Positions 52,032-62,613 of a DNA stretch of 64,000 nucleotides are shown here, in pieces; position 1 is the first letter of the stretch; each line of letters opens with the position of its first letter. Source of the DNA: Limanda limanda (Eukaryota; Chordata; Actinopteri; Pleuronectiformes; Pleuronectidae); NCBI RefSeq assembly GCF_963576545.1, contig NC_083636.1, positions 9,488,856 through 9,552,855 on the forward strand, read 5' to 3'. The notes under the pieces were generated by a model that did no database searches, was not told the origin of the DNA, and saw nothing but the letters and a program-made list of their open reading frames with translations. The translations under genes were made by a program, and so were the position numbers.

Positions 52032-52550
52032 TGACATTGATCATAACATATTGGTATTTCCTTGCAGTCATACACCATGATATTGGCAGATAAGATGTTG
52101 ATTACATTAAAGCAGTGAAAGCAACATAAACACACAATGATCCAATGGATTTGAAGTAGAATGGGCACGTTACATTCTGTAGAGAGTACCTCAGTAACGG
52201 AAGTCAGAAAATAACTTTATCTGAGGTTCAGTCAGTTATAGTCACAGCAAAGCACACAGGTCTTGTTGTCTAAGTGGCAACCATATCATATTGTTTAAGA
52301 TGTGTAACATCAAGCTTGTGTATCAGGGCTAAATACATCCAGTCATAAGTAAGTTCACCCTCTTGTTAACACTAAAAGTAGGTGACCCAGATGTTTCACA
52401 ATGCAATCTGATAAGGTCTTATGAGAAACATTCTTAACATTAAAGAAATGAACACAGAGGATAGCAATAGATGTTTCACTTTAAATCAGTAGCTGGTAAT
52501 CGGCAGACTGACTTATTCAAACACATTAATACTACAATGAATGAGGCAGG

Positions 52551-52907
52551 TGCTTCCTATCAGAAATCAACTATATCGTCACATTAGGTTTCTCTTGAGC
52601 TCATGGAAATGACCTTCACCTTCCACTTACTGTCACCTGAACCATACTGTTGTTTCTGTATCTACAATGACTTAGGAAAACATATACCAGAGGGCAATGT
52701 ATAAACAATAATACATCTTATTTATATAGAGCTTTTCAAGAAGTGCAAGTACTTCACTGAGGGACAGCTAATACAAACAATATATATATCTTAAATCCAT
52801 GAGATGGGACAGCCTCTCACTTGGATGTAAACCAATTTTAGAACACATTTGCTTATACTGGAGATCTTTTAAATTAATGTCCCAGAAACAATTTCTGATA
52901 GCAAACC
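52551..52907. other. Unique spacer of fold-back element
   Basis: 357 bp with no inverted symmetry. It includes an ATCTTATTTATATAGAGCTT block followed by TTCAAGAAGTGC, typical of teleost SINE/LINE tail sequences, and a short TATATATA run near 52780. No gene. The arms end at GAGGCAGG on the left (52550) and its complement on the right (52908). Confidence 0.85.
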
Positions 52908-53426
52908 CCTGCCTCATTCATTGTAGTATTAATGTGTTTGAATAAGTCAGTCTGCCGATTACCAGCTACTGATTTAAAGTGAAACATCTATTGCTATCCT
53001 CTGTGTTCATTTCTTTAATGTTAAGAATGTTTCTCATAAGACCTTATCAGATTGCATTGTGAAACATCTGGGTCACCTACTTTTAGTGTTAACAAGAGGG
53101 TGAACTTACTTATGACTGGATGTATTTAGCCCTGATACACAAGCTTGATGTTACACATCTTAAACAATATGATATGGTTGCCACTTAGACAACAAGACCT
53201 GTGTGCTTTGCTGTGACTATAACTGACTGAACCTCAGATAAAGTTATTTTCTGACTTCCGTTACTGAGGTACTCTCTACAGAATGTAACGTGCCCATTCT
53301 ACTTCAAATCCATTGGATCATTGTGTGTTTATGTTGCTTTCACTGCTTTAATGTAATCAACATCTTATCTGCCAATATCATGGTGTATGACTGCAAGGAA
53401 ATACCAATATGTTATGATCAATGTCA

Positions 53427-53432
53427 TTTATT
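53427..53432 (-). terminator. AATAAA polyadenylation signal, right unit
   Basis: Mirror of the left-arm signal, on the minus strand (TTTATT on the plus strand). Confidence 0.4.
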
Positions 53433-53475
53433 GTGCACAAACATTACATTAAGGCATCTGCTGAAAATTATATGA

Positions 53476-53972
53476 TCAACAATTCTCAGACGGCAGCTCT
53501 GGACAAAGTTCTGTGACTCCAGGTCTGCCCGGATGGTGTGATGGAGACCGGGGGTTAGCATCAGGAGTGGAGGCTGCAGGAGGGACCGTGGAGCTGAGGC
53601 AGCTTCTCTTGAGAAGATCTGAAGGACACAAAGAAACCATAGTGTTAAATTATGAAGATGGTTCCCTCTGATTTTTTTTTTAAAACATAAACGTCAGACA
53701 GGCCCCTAAAAAATAAATATGCTAAAGCTAACAGCTACCAAACACCAAGCTAATAGCAGGGCCCAGGAGCCACAGTAGCATTTTAGCAGATTTGACCTAA
53801 TCACAGCACTCACATTTCTTCATCAGTGGAGAAGAACCTCGCCATGTTTCCTCTTCAGAGGAGTATTCCTCCAAACCTGCTGCAGCCTGCTCAGCTTGAA
53901 CTCTGTGGAATCTTCTCTTGGGCACGCAGACAAGGCCCTTATGTCCCATCTCCGTAAATGCGTCAGTAATAC
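53476..53972 (-). CDS. Open frame across exons D' and E', right arm (unknown protein)
   Basis: Identical in sequence to the left-arm D-E frame: the VQAEQAAAGLEEYSSEEE segment, the phase-1 join across the intron and the SENC end are unchanged. Identity here cannot show purifying selection, because the noncoding parts of the inner arms are equally identical. Confidence 0.33.
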
Positions 53973-54182
53973 CTGAGAATATATGATAAAAAACAAAACG
54001 TTTTAAAAGTGCGTTTGTATGTATATATACACACATACAAGGCTTTCTTTTCTGCAGAAATCCATTTCCTGAGTTGATGTCTCTGCTTATGCCATCTAGA
54101 ATGTGAAACCAAATATATTTTTTGTGTACCAATACAAGATGTCCAATGTAACACCAATAAAATCCAGTCTACTACACTTAAC

Positions 54183-54333
54183 ATTTTAATGCCTCTGTAA
54201 TAGCGAGTCGCCGGAGGCATTACTGCATGTTTTCGGGTTGTCTAACTGTGTATTTGTCTTAAAGTCAAAAGGTCAAGGCCACACTGACCTCATGTTATGG
54301 TTTCAGTTGTCAAGAGGTTACAGTGACATTTAT
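54183..54333 (-). repeat. Dispersed fish repeat nested in right arm
   Basis: Mirror of 51125-51275. Confidence 0.55.
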
Positions 54334-56153
54334 ATGAGAGAAAATATGTAGAAATATGTAGACGGACACTGCACTGGTTAGCGGAGTCATACAACGCAGT
54401 GCGGTAATTCTAGTGGTTTTTTTTGTAAATTGTTTGTTTCTTGTGAAGAGGAGTATAACATGAATTCATACCAATATCAGTTTACAATCAAACCTTTTTG
54501 TGTTGACCTTGTGTAAACAGAGTCAAAGGACATTGTACAACAATGACACACATTTTTCCACAGTACCTGTCGTTCACTACTGAACTTCTGACACACATTA
54601 CTGGACTGTGTATTCCTGTAGAGTGGTGATGTTCTCAACATTCTTTGCACAGTCTGTCAAAACAAAATTAGAGTTACAAATATTAATGCCCAACAACCCA
54701 TTGCAGATACAGTTGGTATTTGCACACCACATCGGATCAAAACAAAACTGCAGTCTGTGAAACAAGCAGTTTTGGTAGATATAAGGAAAATGCTAATATT
54801 TCTGCATGAAACATATTCAGTCCCTTAAGCAAAATAATAATGATGGCAGGCCGCAACCTCAATGCCTTCGTCTACTTTGCTTAAAGACTAGTTTGCGGAG
54901 TCTTGGGCTGCCGCCCACTGACCGATACATGATCGCTCTTTTCTGAAACTAATGAAGGCAAATTCACACATGTAGACAGAAATAAACAGTATAAATGAAA
55001 AGGTGTAAATATTGCTAACATAATGTCTGATGGGGGTCATCATTATACATAACAGAGGAAAACTTTGCACAAGCATTCCTTAAATTTACTTGCCTTCCTG
55101 TGGAAAAAGTTGTTTTCCCAGTTGAACAACCACAGCAGGGAAGCATGATTGATCAAAACTCTTTCAGTGTGATATTAACTTGTATTTCAGCCAGCGTACT
55201 TTGGGGATTTAATAAAAATGTATATTTGGCACATTATATAAAATGGTGTTTCTGGTATGTAACTTAAAAGTACCTCTTTAATGGTAGGATAATTTCTCTC
55301 CCTCATCTTCCTCGTGGTACGTGGATGAGAGTAGTGGGCTCAACCCGGCTCCTCTTTCTCTCCAGGCTGCCCTTCTTGCTCTTCATCATACTCCTGTAGC
55401 TTCACTTGGATCCTCCTTGATTAAAAAACAGAACATAGGAATTGTTTTATAAAATGAATCGCAACTCCATAACATGAAAACATTATTGTCATATTACATT
55501 CTATACATTAAACCAAATTGATCTGTTATTGTGAAGTATTGGTAGAGAAATACGCTCCTTATTAATCTAAAGCATTCATAAATCAAATTCATGTTTATAT
55601 TTATATTGTAGCGTCCCTCAATGATGAGCTAAGCATCTTGAACTGGTTTGAATAACCATGTTTTCACCTCCCAGGTAATCACATGCTACCGTGGGCTGAA
55701 GCATGTGGCTAACAATGGCACATTAGCTGAAGAAAAGCATCCATTGTGGGTATCGACGGACTCCACATCCGCTGTCTCAGCACTCGGACTGTGAACCTAG
55801 ATCGTAACGATCTTTAAAAACAATAAACTACTTACCTGACAGAAGGAAGACGACATCGTGGTCTCCCAAATGCTCCGTGTGTATGACGCAGCTTCTAGTT
55901 AAAGGGACCGGATGTTGACAGCCACACGTTATTTCCGGTGGCGGACTCGGTCCGGTGGCGGACTCGGTCCGGTGGCCCACTCGTGTCCGCCTCCGTATGA
56001 ACAGACTCGCAGGATCCTCCGCATTAGAGGTGTAATCTAGCCTCAAATACTAATATTATTTAACATGAATAACATTCACGAGCACTGAACGACACCACGC
56101 AGGGACGGTGATTTAAACAGCACGCTACGACGTGGTTCTCGGCATGGCAGCGT

Positions 56154-56387
56154 CCATAGCAACCATCATAGCAACGAAAAAAACATTCGTGATAACTATT
56201 AAAATATATATCATAAGCACGAACTGGCTGAAGACTGTGGAAGCAAAGACCACATTTCTCGCTAGAAATGGTGTCAGAATGTATTTTTATGCCCAGACTA
56301 AGTTACAAAATCATATTTTTATCTGAAAAAACAAGGACTGTCCGCCATGTTTTCCTTTCCGTAGACGGGAACTCGGGAGTCACGTGA
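56154..56387. promoter_or_regulatory. Promoter-like motif cluster, right arm
   Basis: Mirror of the left-arm cluster: GTCACGTGA at 56379-56387, GTCCGCCATGT at 56340-56350 and two CATAGCAAC half X-boxes near 56155-56175. Confidence 0.4.
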
Positions 56388-56423
56388 CGTGAAAACACAT
56401 CAATGCAAAACAATGGGCGGACC

Positions 56424-56510
56424 AAACGTTTCCATCTCACAATCTGATAGGCCAGATTGTGAGATGGAAACGTTTGTCCAAGTGGACCAACGTTCCCACT
56501 GAACGTTTCC
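56424..56510. promoter_or_regulatory. Terminal motif array and 23-bp hairpin, right arm
   Basis: Exact mirror of 48948-49034, with stems 56424-56446 and 56453-56475 and AACGTT-core motifs out to 56510. No difference from the left copy was seen. Confidence 0.75.
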
Positions 56511-56526
56511 TGATGAGACTGGGTTG

Positions 56527-56533
56527 TTCTGAG
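56527..56533 (+). repeat. Right target site duplication of fold-back element
   Basis: TTCTGAG follows the last base of the right arm and equals 48925-48931. The predicted empty site reads GTGATTCTGAGTCAGTCT. Confidence 0.85.
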
Positions 56534-58917
56534 TCAGTCTCAGCCATAAATCATGATACTTCACCCCAGTTTTACAGCATCAAATAGCAGAGTAAAATCA
56601 AACTTTCTAAAAAATATAAAACTCAAGACATATATCAGTGTGGTAAAAGAAAATACCTAAAATGACAGACACCATCTTTGAGAAAATGTATTTGAAGTGT
56701 ACTTTGATATTGTATTTTGGCCAATGTGCCATCCACTAACATGGGGAGGTGGGATTCTTGAAGTCCATATAACCTGAAAAATTCATAATACAGGGCCTTT
56801 TGAAATCTGAGCAATTATTACCCGAAGCAGCAAAAGCGAAATGCCACCTATAAAATATTTGTATGCCATGCTTCTTCTTAGTGTTGCAATTTATGCCATG
56901 ACCAATGTATAAGAGAAATAGCACAAATACATCATACTAAATGTTACCTAATCTAACTTAGTCATGTTTCTTTGAGGAAATTGATTAAATTCATTTGTCA
57001 CTTACTCTGATTGACAATTTTGAAATAATATGAAGCCACTAATCTCATGGTTAGTTTGTAAATTTTGTGAAAACGATATACGTTACATCATATTTCCACA
57101 AAGGTAACCCTGCTTCATTGATTTTGTTTTCATTGGAAAATGCATTTATTTATTTTAAGAGTACAATATCCTTGTTATTTCCTTGATAAAAAAATATATC
57201 TTGCCTAATACTATGCCAGCACAACCAGCATCAAAATTCCTTCACAGATAACTACTGCAATAATATATTGGTGAGAAAAATTACTTATCATCATCAAATC
57301 ATTCATCCAGTACAAATCATTACTTTAAAAGAAACCGTTTTCTTTACAGTAAAGTGCCAACTGTCATTGTCAGTGTACAGCTATTCATCCCAGCTTTCAA
57401 TGCTTTGAATCCAGGATCAAGGAGACGGGAGACATCTCAGATGTGGGGCACATGGGTTCAGGAATAACATAGAAGGTATCTGACCCAACAGCCTTGCAGA
57501 GATAGAGAGACTGTGGCGCAGAAAAAAACCTAGACAGATGGTTTCGGGGGCGACAGAAAAGGCCAGACAGACCAATAGAAAAGCTGAACCAATTAAAAAA
57601 AAAGGTTTCTCAGACAAAAAAAGTGGAGGAGAGAAGAAAGGGTTATAGAAAGCATCATAGGGCAGATAGAGACGACAAGGAACTGCCGGGGAAAAGACGC
57701 AGCAGACCAAACAGAAAGTTGCATTGGACAGACATTGAGCGGTAGAAGGCAATCAGAGAGAGGTGAGTGAATCAGGCAGACCCATGAACACTGGTGGTGG
57801 CCTTATGACCACAGGGCTGGCACTAACACTCCAACTGGATGCCACTGGGCAGCTCCCAGTGGCCAGCAGTAGAAGAATGTGATTACACTGGGCAGCTTCC
57901 AGCGTGAATATGTAGTACAATGTGAATGTGAAGTAGGGCATCTCTGTATGAACAATGAGGATTGAAAAATGGCACAAGATGCACAGTGAAAGAGGGATAT
58001 GATTATAAAAAAGAGGGTGTGAAAGTAGGGTGCCAGAGAAAGCCATATGCACTGGAGAGGTGACGGCTGACTGCTTCCAGCTCGCGTCCAGAAGAACCAG
58101 ACTGGCTTCCGTTTGAAAGACAACCAGGAGGACGCTGGGGAAATAATGAGACGACTCTCATCTCCTCTGGCCCAGACAGCCCGGCCAGACGAGGATAGGA
58201 GGAGGAGGAAGAGGAGGAAGAGGAGGAGGAGGAGAGGAAGAAAAGGCTGCAGGGTCAGAATTGTCCAGCCAACGCTCAAACAAACAGGAGCAGAACCGCC
58301 TTGGCAACCAGATGTGTGTGGGGGGGCGGGGGGGAACAAGAAAACGAGCAGCACAGCGACATCGTTTATTATCTACAGTGAAACGGCCATTCACGCTCTC
58401 CTAGATTGCAGGAGACGGTGGTGGGAGCGTCCGGCTGTTTTAGCGCTATTCTCGTGCTTCGGCAGCCAGCTCAGGTTAATTAACAGCCACCAACATGAGG
58501 TGTTATATTAGAATAAAATAGAAAATGTGTTCAAAAGATGGTCTTTATAATTCACGTGAACAGAAGAGGAAAAGTGTATTCACAAGCACTGAAAGGATTT
58601 GAATGGAGTGTGTCCTCCATAATTCATTGAAACTAACACAGAATGTTACAGGCCAACTCTAACAGCATGCCAAAATGGGAAATGCATGATGGCAAATTCA
58701 AACTGGAAATAAATAGTAAACTGAGGAGAATCCACCAAACAACATCAATCTAGTTCTTGCATTTTACGCCTCTTTTACACAGATCGATAATGGAACAATT
58801 ATAAATTCCTCAAATTCGGGTTCAGTCCTCTACACGTGCCTGGCTTTCATCTCGATCAATGAAATATCCATCAAATTAGTCAAATGGTCTATAAAAGCCT
58901 TATCTTGCAATGATAGA
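56534..58917. other. Noncoding stretch
   Basis: No supported gene. 57400-58250 is purine-rich on the plus strand, with an AGG/GGA-rich run at 58197-58245, which creates long accidental frames on the minus strand. Confidence 0.5.
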
Positions 58918-59055
58918 AAGAATTCCTGGATCTGCCTCCCTGATCGTGCACATCAAAATTGGATGGGCACTTCCCTTTCACCAAGTTTCCTGGAAATCTA
59001 ACAGTTTTTGCATAATTCTTGAAACTAACAGACACACAGACAAACAGACACTTCA
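58918..59055. repeat. Dispersed fish repeat fragment
   Basis: TGATCGTGCACATCAAAATT, CACCAAGTTTCCTGGAAATC and CAGTTTTTGCATAATTCTTG, followed by ACAGACACACAGACAAACAG, are, from memory, the signature of a common teleost interspersed repeat. Some bases have changed. Confidence 0.5.
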
Positions 59056-59229
59056 TAATATGTAATAAAAATGTAAATATCCGCATCGGCTCCTTTACAA
59101 ATAGGAATGTACAGTCGATGTGGAAATGCTGCAGCTCTCGAAACAGAACAAAAGCTGAAGTTAGAGATGCAGGAGAGGAACTGGGCGGATCCACGTGGCC
59201 ATTGAGATAAGACACCGGTGTGTTTTAGC

Positions 59230-59285
59230 GGAGGAGGAGGAGGAGGAGGAGGAGGAGGAGGAGGAGGAGGAGGAGGAGGAGGAGG
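59230..59285. repeat. (GGA)n trinucleotide repeat
   Basis: About 18 perfect GGA units on a homopurine strand. Confidence 0.97.
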
Positions 59286-59400
59286 CTCAGTTGGTGCACT
59301 GCATCTGTAGGCGAGCAGTGTTCATGCCTGACTGGAGAAGCTGGATGACCTCACCATTTCCTCACGTTTCCCCACTTGGTGTGTGCACACAGGCGAGCAC

Positions 59401-59402
<2 letters not shown>

Positions 59403-59455
<53 letters not shown>
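59403..59455. repeat. (AC)n microsatellite
   Basis: About 53 bp of perfect AC. Confidence 0.97.
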
Positions 59456-59457
<2 letters not shown>

Positions 59458-61591
59458 TACACACGTGTAGTGGCGGTGCCTCACAGCCTTCCATGTGCAG
59501 GAAAGTGACATCACTTTCACATCAAGTAGGGTGACTTCATTTCTGGTTTTGTCTCTCCCATATACACGTCTCACAGCTCATTCTCTCACCTTATTCATTT
59601 CATAGAAGTGAGTCTATTTTCAAACGCGTCAAAAAAACAAAAACACTCTTCACGGGCGATGTTTTGGTTTTAATGATTTCCTCATCTCCTGGGCCTGGGT
59701 TTAAGAAACCTCTCTCCTGAGATCTATTCATGAAACCTCCCTAACGTACTCTCAGCAACTAGGGGGTTGATTACATTTTTAGAAAGTAAAATGATGATGG
59801 TGATGAAGATGATTTAGTTTTCTGACAGTTACACTTTAAAAATAAAATAGTAACTTACTTACAGGCTTTTATAAGTACATTAGTAATAAGGTAAGGGTAA
59901 TAACAGGTAATAACTGATACTAAGATCATATATGAAATAATATGATGTTAAAATGAATGTAAAGCAACAATTTGAATAATCCACTGACCATGCATGATTA
60001 ACAGGATCTGTCTCTTTTGTCCTTTCTGCTGCGTATACTGTAAGTGAACCATATTAATAGGTCCTTTTGTTTAGCCTTGCAATGCTATTGATAGTATATG
60101 TGTATATAGGTCTGGCTAAACGGCCATGGACTCACACAACCTGTAAACTTTCCTCAAAGCGTATCACCACGTTTCATTGGACTGAATATATAAATATCAG
60201 AATTCAAGTAAGTAAAATGCCATGAAAATATTTAAGATTGTGTAGATACGTAATTATTGGGGAGGTAATACATCATATTAGATTTGTTGTAATTTTACAA
60301 CATTGGGGGAGGTTATAAGTCAAAGCAGAAGATAATCCTCCCACATTATATGAGAGTATTGCAAGTTTATTGTTCAAATATGGACAAAATGCATAAAGAG
60401 ATATAATGACTTTTCCAGGGGCATACTATACTTACAGTGCCCTGGTGAGTGTAGATTTATGTAATGTCCCATCATCAGATCTATGATCAGAGCATTTTCT
60501 TTTACGAGTAACTGTTGAACTATAATCCCGGTCAAAGTTTGACTCCTTGCCACAACACCATCTGCTCACAGGAATCCTCTTGAGCAGCAGAGATGAAGTG
60601 AGAATGATTTTCTGAGTTGAGAATATTGATAAACTGCTTTTTACTCCTCCTCCTAAAGATAGGTTGTCAAGGAGAGTTTTCAGCCCGCTGGAAGTGGTTT
60701 TCCTAATCTGAGACGCCAGATAAATGCAGGCCCTGATCTCTGCAGGACAAAATTTGTTCTTCCAATCACGTCCCAGAGGTGGAGTTGGCTACAGAATAAT
60801 GTCTGGGGAGCTTTGCAGCGAGCGAGGAACTTGTTAAGAGAGGCATCACATTTCTCTGCTCCCCAAACCACACAGGAGTTCCTGCACACACAGACTTTCC
60901 ATCATTCATCCCAGTTACTGTCTTTCAGTCTGTGATACTGGTGCAGCTGGTGCTTTTGCTTGTTATTTTTACAGGGATGATGTCATAGAAACTTTTACAT
61001 TAGATTACATTTGCTGTTTACTACAAATGTCACAAGTGTAGGATGTACATTGTAATATATTATGATATCTAACTCACCCAGACACAGACTTACTGTGAAC
61101 AACATTCACAGAATCACTTCCTCTTTAGCAAATCGTCTTCAAAGTAAACTCACAATGTTTGCTTTGTTCCTGCAATGCATTATACTGAGCAGACTTAGAG
61201 TCCTTTTATTTTTATATGGTTTCAATAACATGCACTGCACCAGTAAAGTCCAATTGTAATTAGTAAAGGACAATGGGAAGACAGGTTTTTGTTCTGATGA
61301 TGACATTTCCCATTATTTATTATTTCAGAAGAGCCGGTGCCGGAGAATCACTTCCTGTCAAAATGCTGTTTTGTTGTACTGTGAAGTGTTTCTATTATTT
61401 TTGCCCAACTCCAGCTCTACAGTAAAAGCACAGAGTAGGGTACTGCATGTCTGTAGGTGTCTAGATGCAACATATTGAAGATGGTGAACCATCGCTGTGT
61501 TCCTAAAATAGGTTGGTCCTCATGAGGAGACTGACAACAGAGCTGCTGACTTATTAACTCCCAGCTCCCATGAGCAGAGATCACTGGTGCA
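59456..61591. other. Noncoding AT-rich stretch
   Basis: No supported gene or recognisable repeat. Confidence 0.5.
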
Positions 61592-61611
61592 GCTGCTGCT
61601 GCTGCTGCTGC
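61592..61611. repeat. (GCT)n short trinucleotide repeat
   Basis: About six and a half GCT units; a similar run of CTG units occurs at 8880-8897. Confidence 0.85.
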
Positions 61612-62139
61612 CAGCCTCACTGAGAGCCACAGCACCAGCACCTTGCCCTGGAGATAAGGGAATTAGGGGGACAAAGGCCACACTCTCTGCCCAGTCTGCC
61701 AACATGAGCACACTGGAGCTGTTAGTGTCCGATTCAGGCTGAACTCATCGCCCCCCCCCCTCTGCACCACCACCACAGAGTGACAAGACATAGATGCAGG
61801 AGGTTGTGAAGAGGAGAGGAAAACAACAGGCAGAACCCGCGTGTGTTGGAGCCTCCTCAATAAAAAGAAACTGTATTTCTGTAACAACTGGGCAGTCGTC
61901 CATAAAGCCAAATCTCTGCTCTCACACAGCGTTTCAGCGGCGGCACAGCTGGGTTCCCCTCGCTGGGTAGGACTGAGCACAGGATGAAAGATAATGGACA
62001 AAAAGTATTGTACGTATAGAGCTGCTGATAAATATCTACAGAACAAGTTTTGCAAGAAAACAACCTATAAAAAAAGACCTCCCAGACCAACTCTGAACAG
62101 GAGTGTTGAAAAAACAAAACAGCCTTGTACGTGTAGTAC

Positions 62140-62310
62140 TTTTTTACAATACACTATTACAACTAATATTTGTATTCATATTTCTATTCCTCCTTTATTT
62201 TACGCTTGTGCTGCTACTTCCTTATGCAGCTGTCTCATTTGTTTGATTCTCCTACGCAGGATCAATAAAGGTATATCTTGTCTTATCTTATGCTGTCTTA
62301 TCTTAATAAA
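62140..62310 (+). mobile_element. Non-LTR retrotransposon-like 3' tail
   Basis: GCAGGATCAATAAAGGTATA is followed by repeated TATCTTGTCTTATCTTATG, the 3' end style of teleost LINE copies. The preceding T-rich sequence has no reverse-transcriptase motif. Confidence 0.5.
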
Positions 62311-62519
62311 TAATAAATATTATTTAAAGATTTTTTATTATTATTTGTGTGGCGCTTTGTGACTTTTCACAAACTGATGTTCATTCTGCTGGTCTATGAC
62401 ACCATCAGTGTGATGTAGCTGATTCTTTCGTTATCCTTTCTCATTCCTTGTTAACATTGTAAGTAAAAGTGAGGCAGTCTAATTTTTCAAAATTTGCTTT
62501 TACCATCATTATTTCACGG

Positions 62520-62613
62520 CTCTGTACTCCCAAGCCCCCCCCCCCTCCGCCATTTGCAGCTCAAATGACCCGCTCTCCCTTCAGGGATCAATAAAGTTCA
62601 TCTTATCTCGTCC
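62520..62613 (+). mobile_element. Second retrotransposon-like 3' tail
   Basis: CAGGGATCAATAAAGTTCAT followed by CTTATCTCGTCC is the same kind of tail as at 62270, in the same orientation about 310 bp further on. Confidence 0.5.

Larger units (their letters stand above)
49412..52045 (+). other. Candidate spliced transcription unit, left arm
   Basis: Five exon-like blocks can be laid out: A ending 49622 (CAG|GTAAGT), B 50043-50184 (TTTTTAATCAAG| ... GAG|GTACTT), C 50805-50891 (TTTTGTTTTGACAG| ... CAG|GTACTG), D 51486-51644 (ATATTCTCAG| ... AAAT|GTGAGT) and E from 51840 (TTTGTGTCCTTCAG|). E has a stop at 51980 and AATAAA at 52026. B joins C in phase 0 from MRERNYPTIKE through TVQRMLRTSPLYRN, and D joins E in phase 1. 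B carries an in-frame TGA earlier, and the C-D join does not preserve the D-E frame unless a weaker acceptor before ATG 51500 is used. The 5' coding frame is therefore unresolved. It could be a captured host gene fragment, a degraded transposon gene or a noncoding RNA. I recognise no domain. Confidence 0.4.
48932..52550 (+). repeat. Left arm of fold-back element
   Basis: This arm is 3,619 bp. It differs from the right arm at 49059 (C/T, CpG loss on the right), 49408 (A/G), 49516 (A/G, CpG loss on the left), 49619 (G/T), 49737 (A/G), 50204 (A/C), 50252 (T/C) and 50372 (C/A), giving the left base first and the complemented right base second. From 50373 to 52550 no difference was seen by eye. 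Confidence 0.92.
53413..56046 (-). other. Candidate spliced transcription unit, right arm
   Basis: Mirror of the left-arm unit. Exon-like blocks on the minus strand are A' starting upstream of 55836, B' 55415-55274, C' 54653-54567, D' 53972-53814 and E' 53618-53413. All splice-site dinucleotides are conserved. The only change next to one is in the A' donor context, CTGTCAG|GTAAG here against CTGGCAG|GTAAG on the left. The two units converge on the spacer, so transcripts running past the polyadenylation signals would be complementary over the whole arm. Confidence 0.4.
48932..56526. mobile_element. Giant fold-back (inverted-arm) transposon, 7,595 bp
   Basis: Two 3,619-bp arms (48932-52550 and 52908-56526) are inverted copies. 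Every position x on the left pairs with 105458 minus x on the right, with no indel. They flank a unique 357-bp spacer. The termini read CAACCCAGTC...GACTGGGTTG, and a 7-bp direct repeat TTCTGAG bounds the whole unit, so it entered as one mobile unit. Each arm carries a terminal motif array and hairpin, promoter-like motifs and a spliced gene-like unit running inward. No transposase domain is recognisable. The 7-bp duplication, CA/TG ends and long inverted arms are known in Galileo (P superfamily) and partly in Dada elements (6-7 bp duplication). Membership is inference. An alternative is an inverted duplication of an older element during transposition. Confidence 0.9.
52908..56526 (-). repeat. 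Right arm of fold-back element
   Basis: Inverted copy of 48932-52550 with eight mismatches, all at 55086-56399, and none seen between 52908 and 55085. It ends GACTGGGTTG at 56526. Confidence 0.92.

Noticed and set aside
48932..56526. Assembly artefact explanation for the palindrome
   Set aside because: Eight asymmetric mismatches, a unique spacer, different outer flanks and an exact 7-bp target duplication argue for a real insertion. Artificial copying of the inner arms cannot be fully excluded and is listed as a test.
57803..58354. Longest open frame in the window (183 codons, minus strand)
   Set aside because: It runs opposite a GGA/AGG-rich purine stretch, giving runs of L, F and P, with no conserved motif, no splice context and overlapping open frames on both strands.
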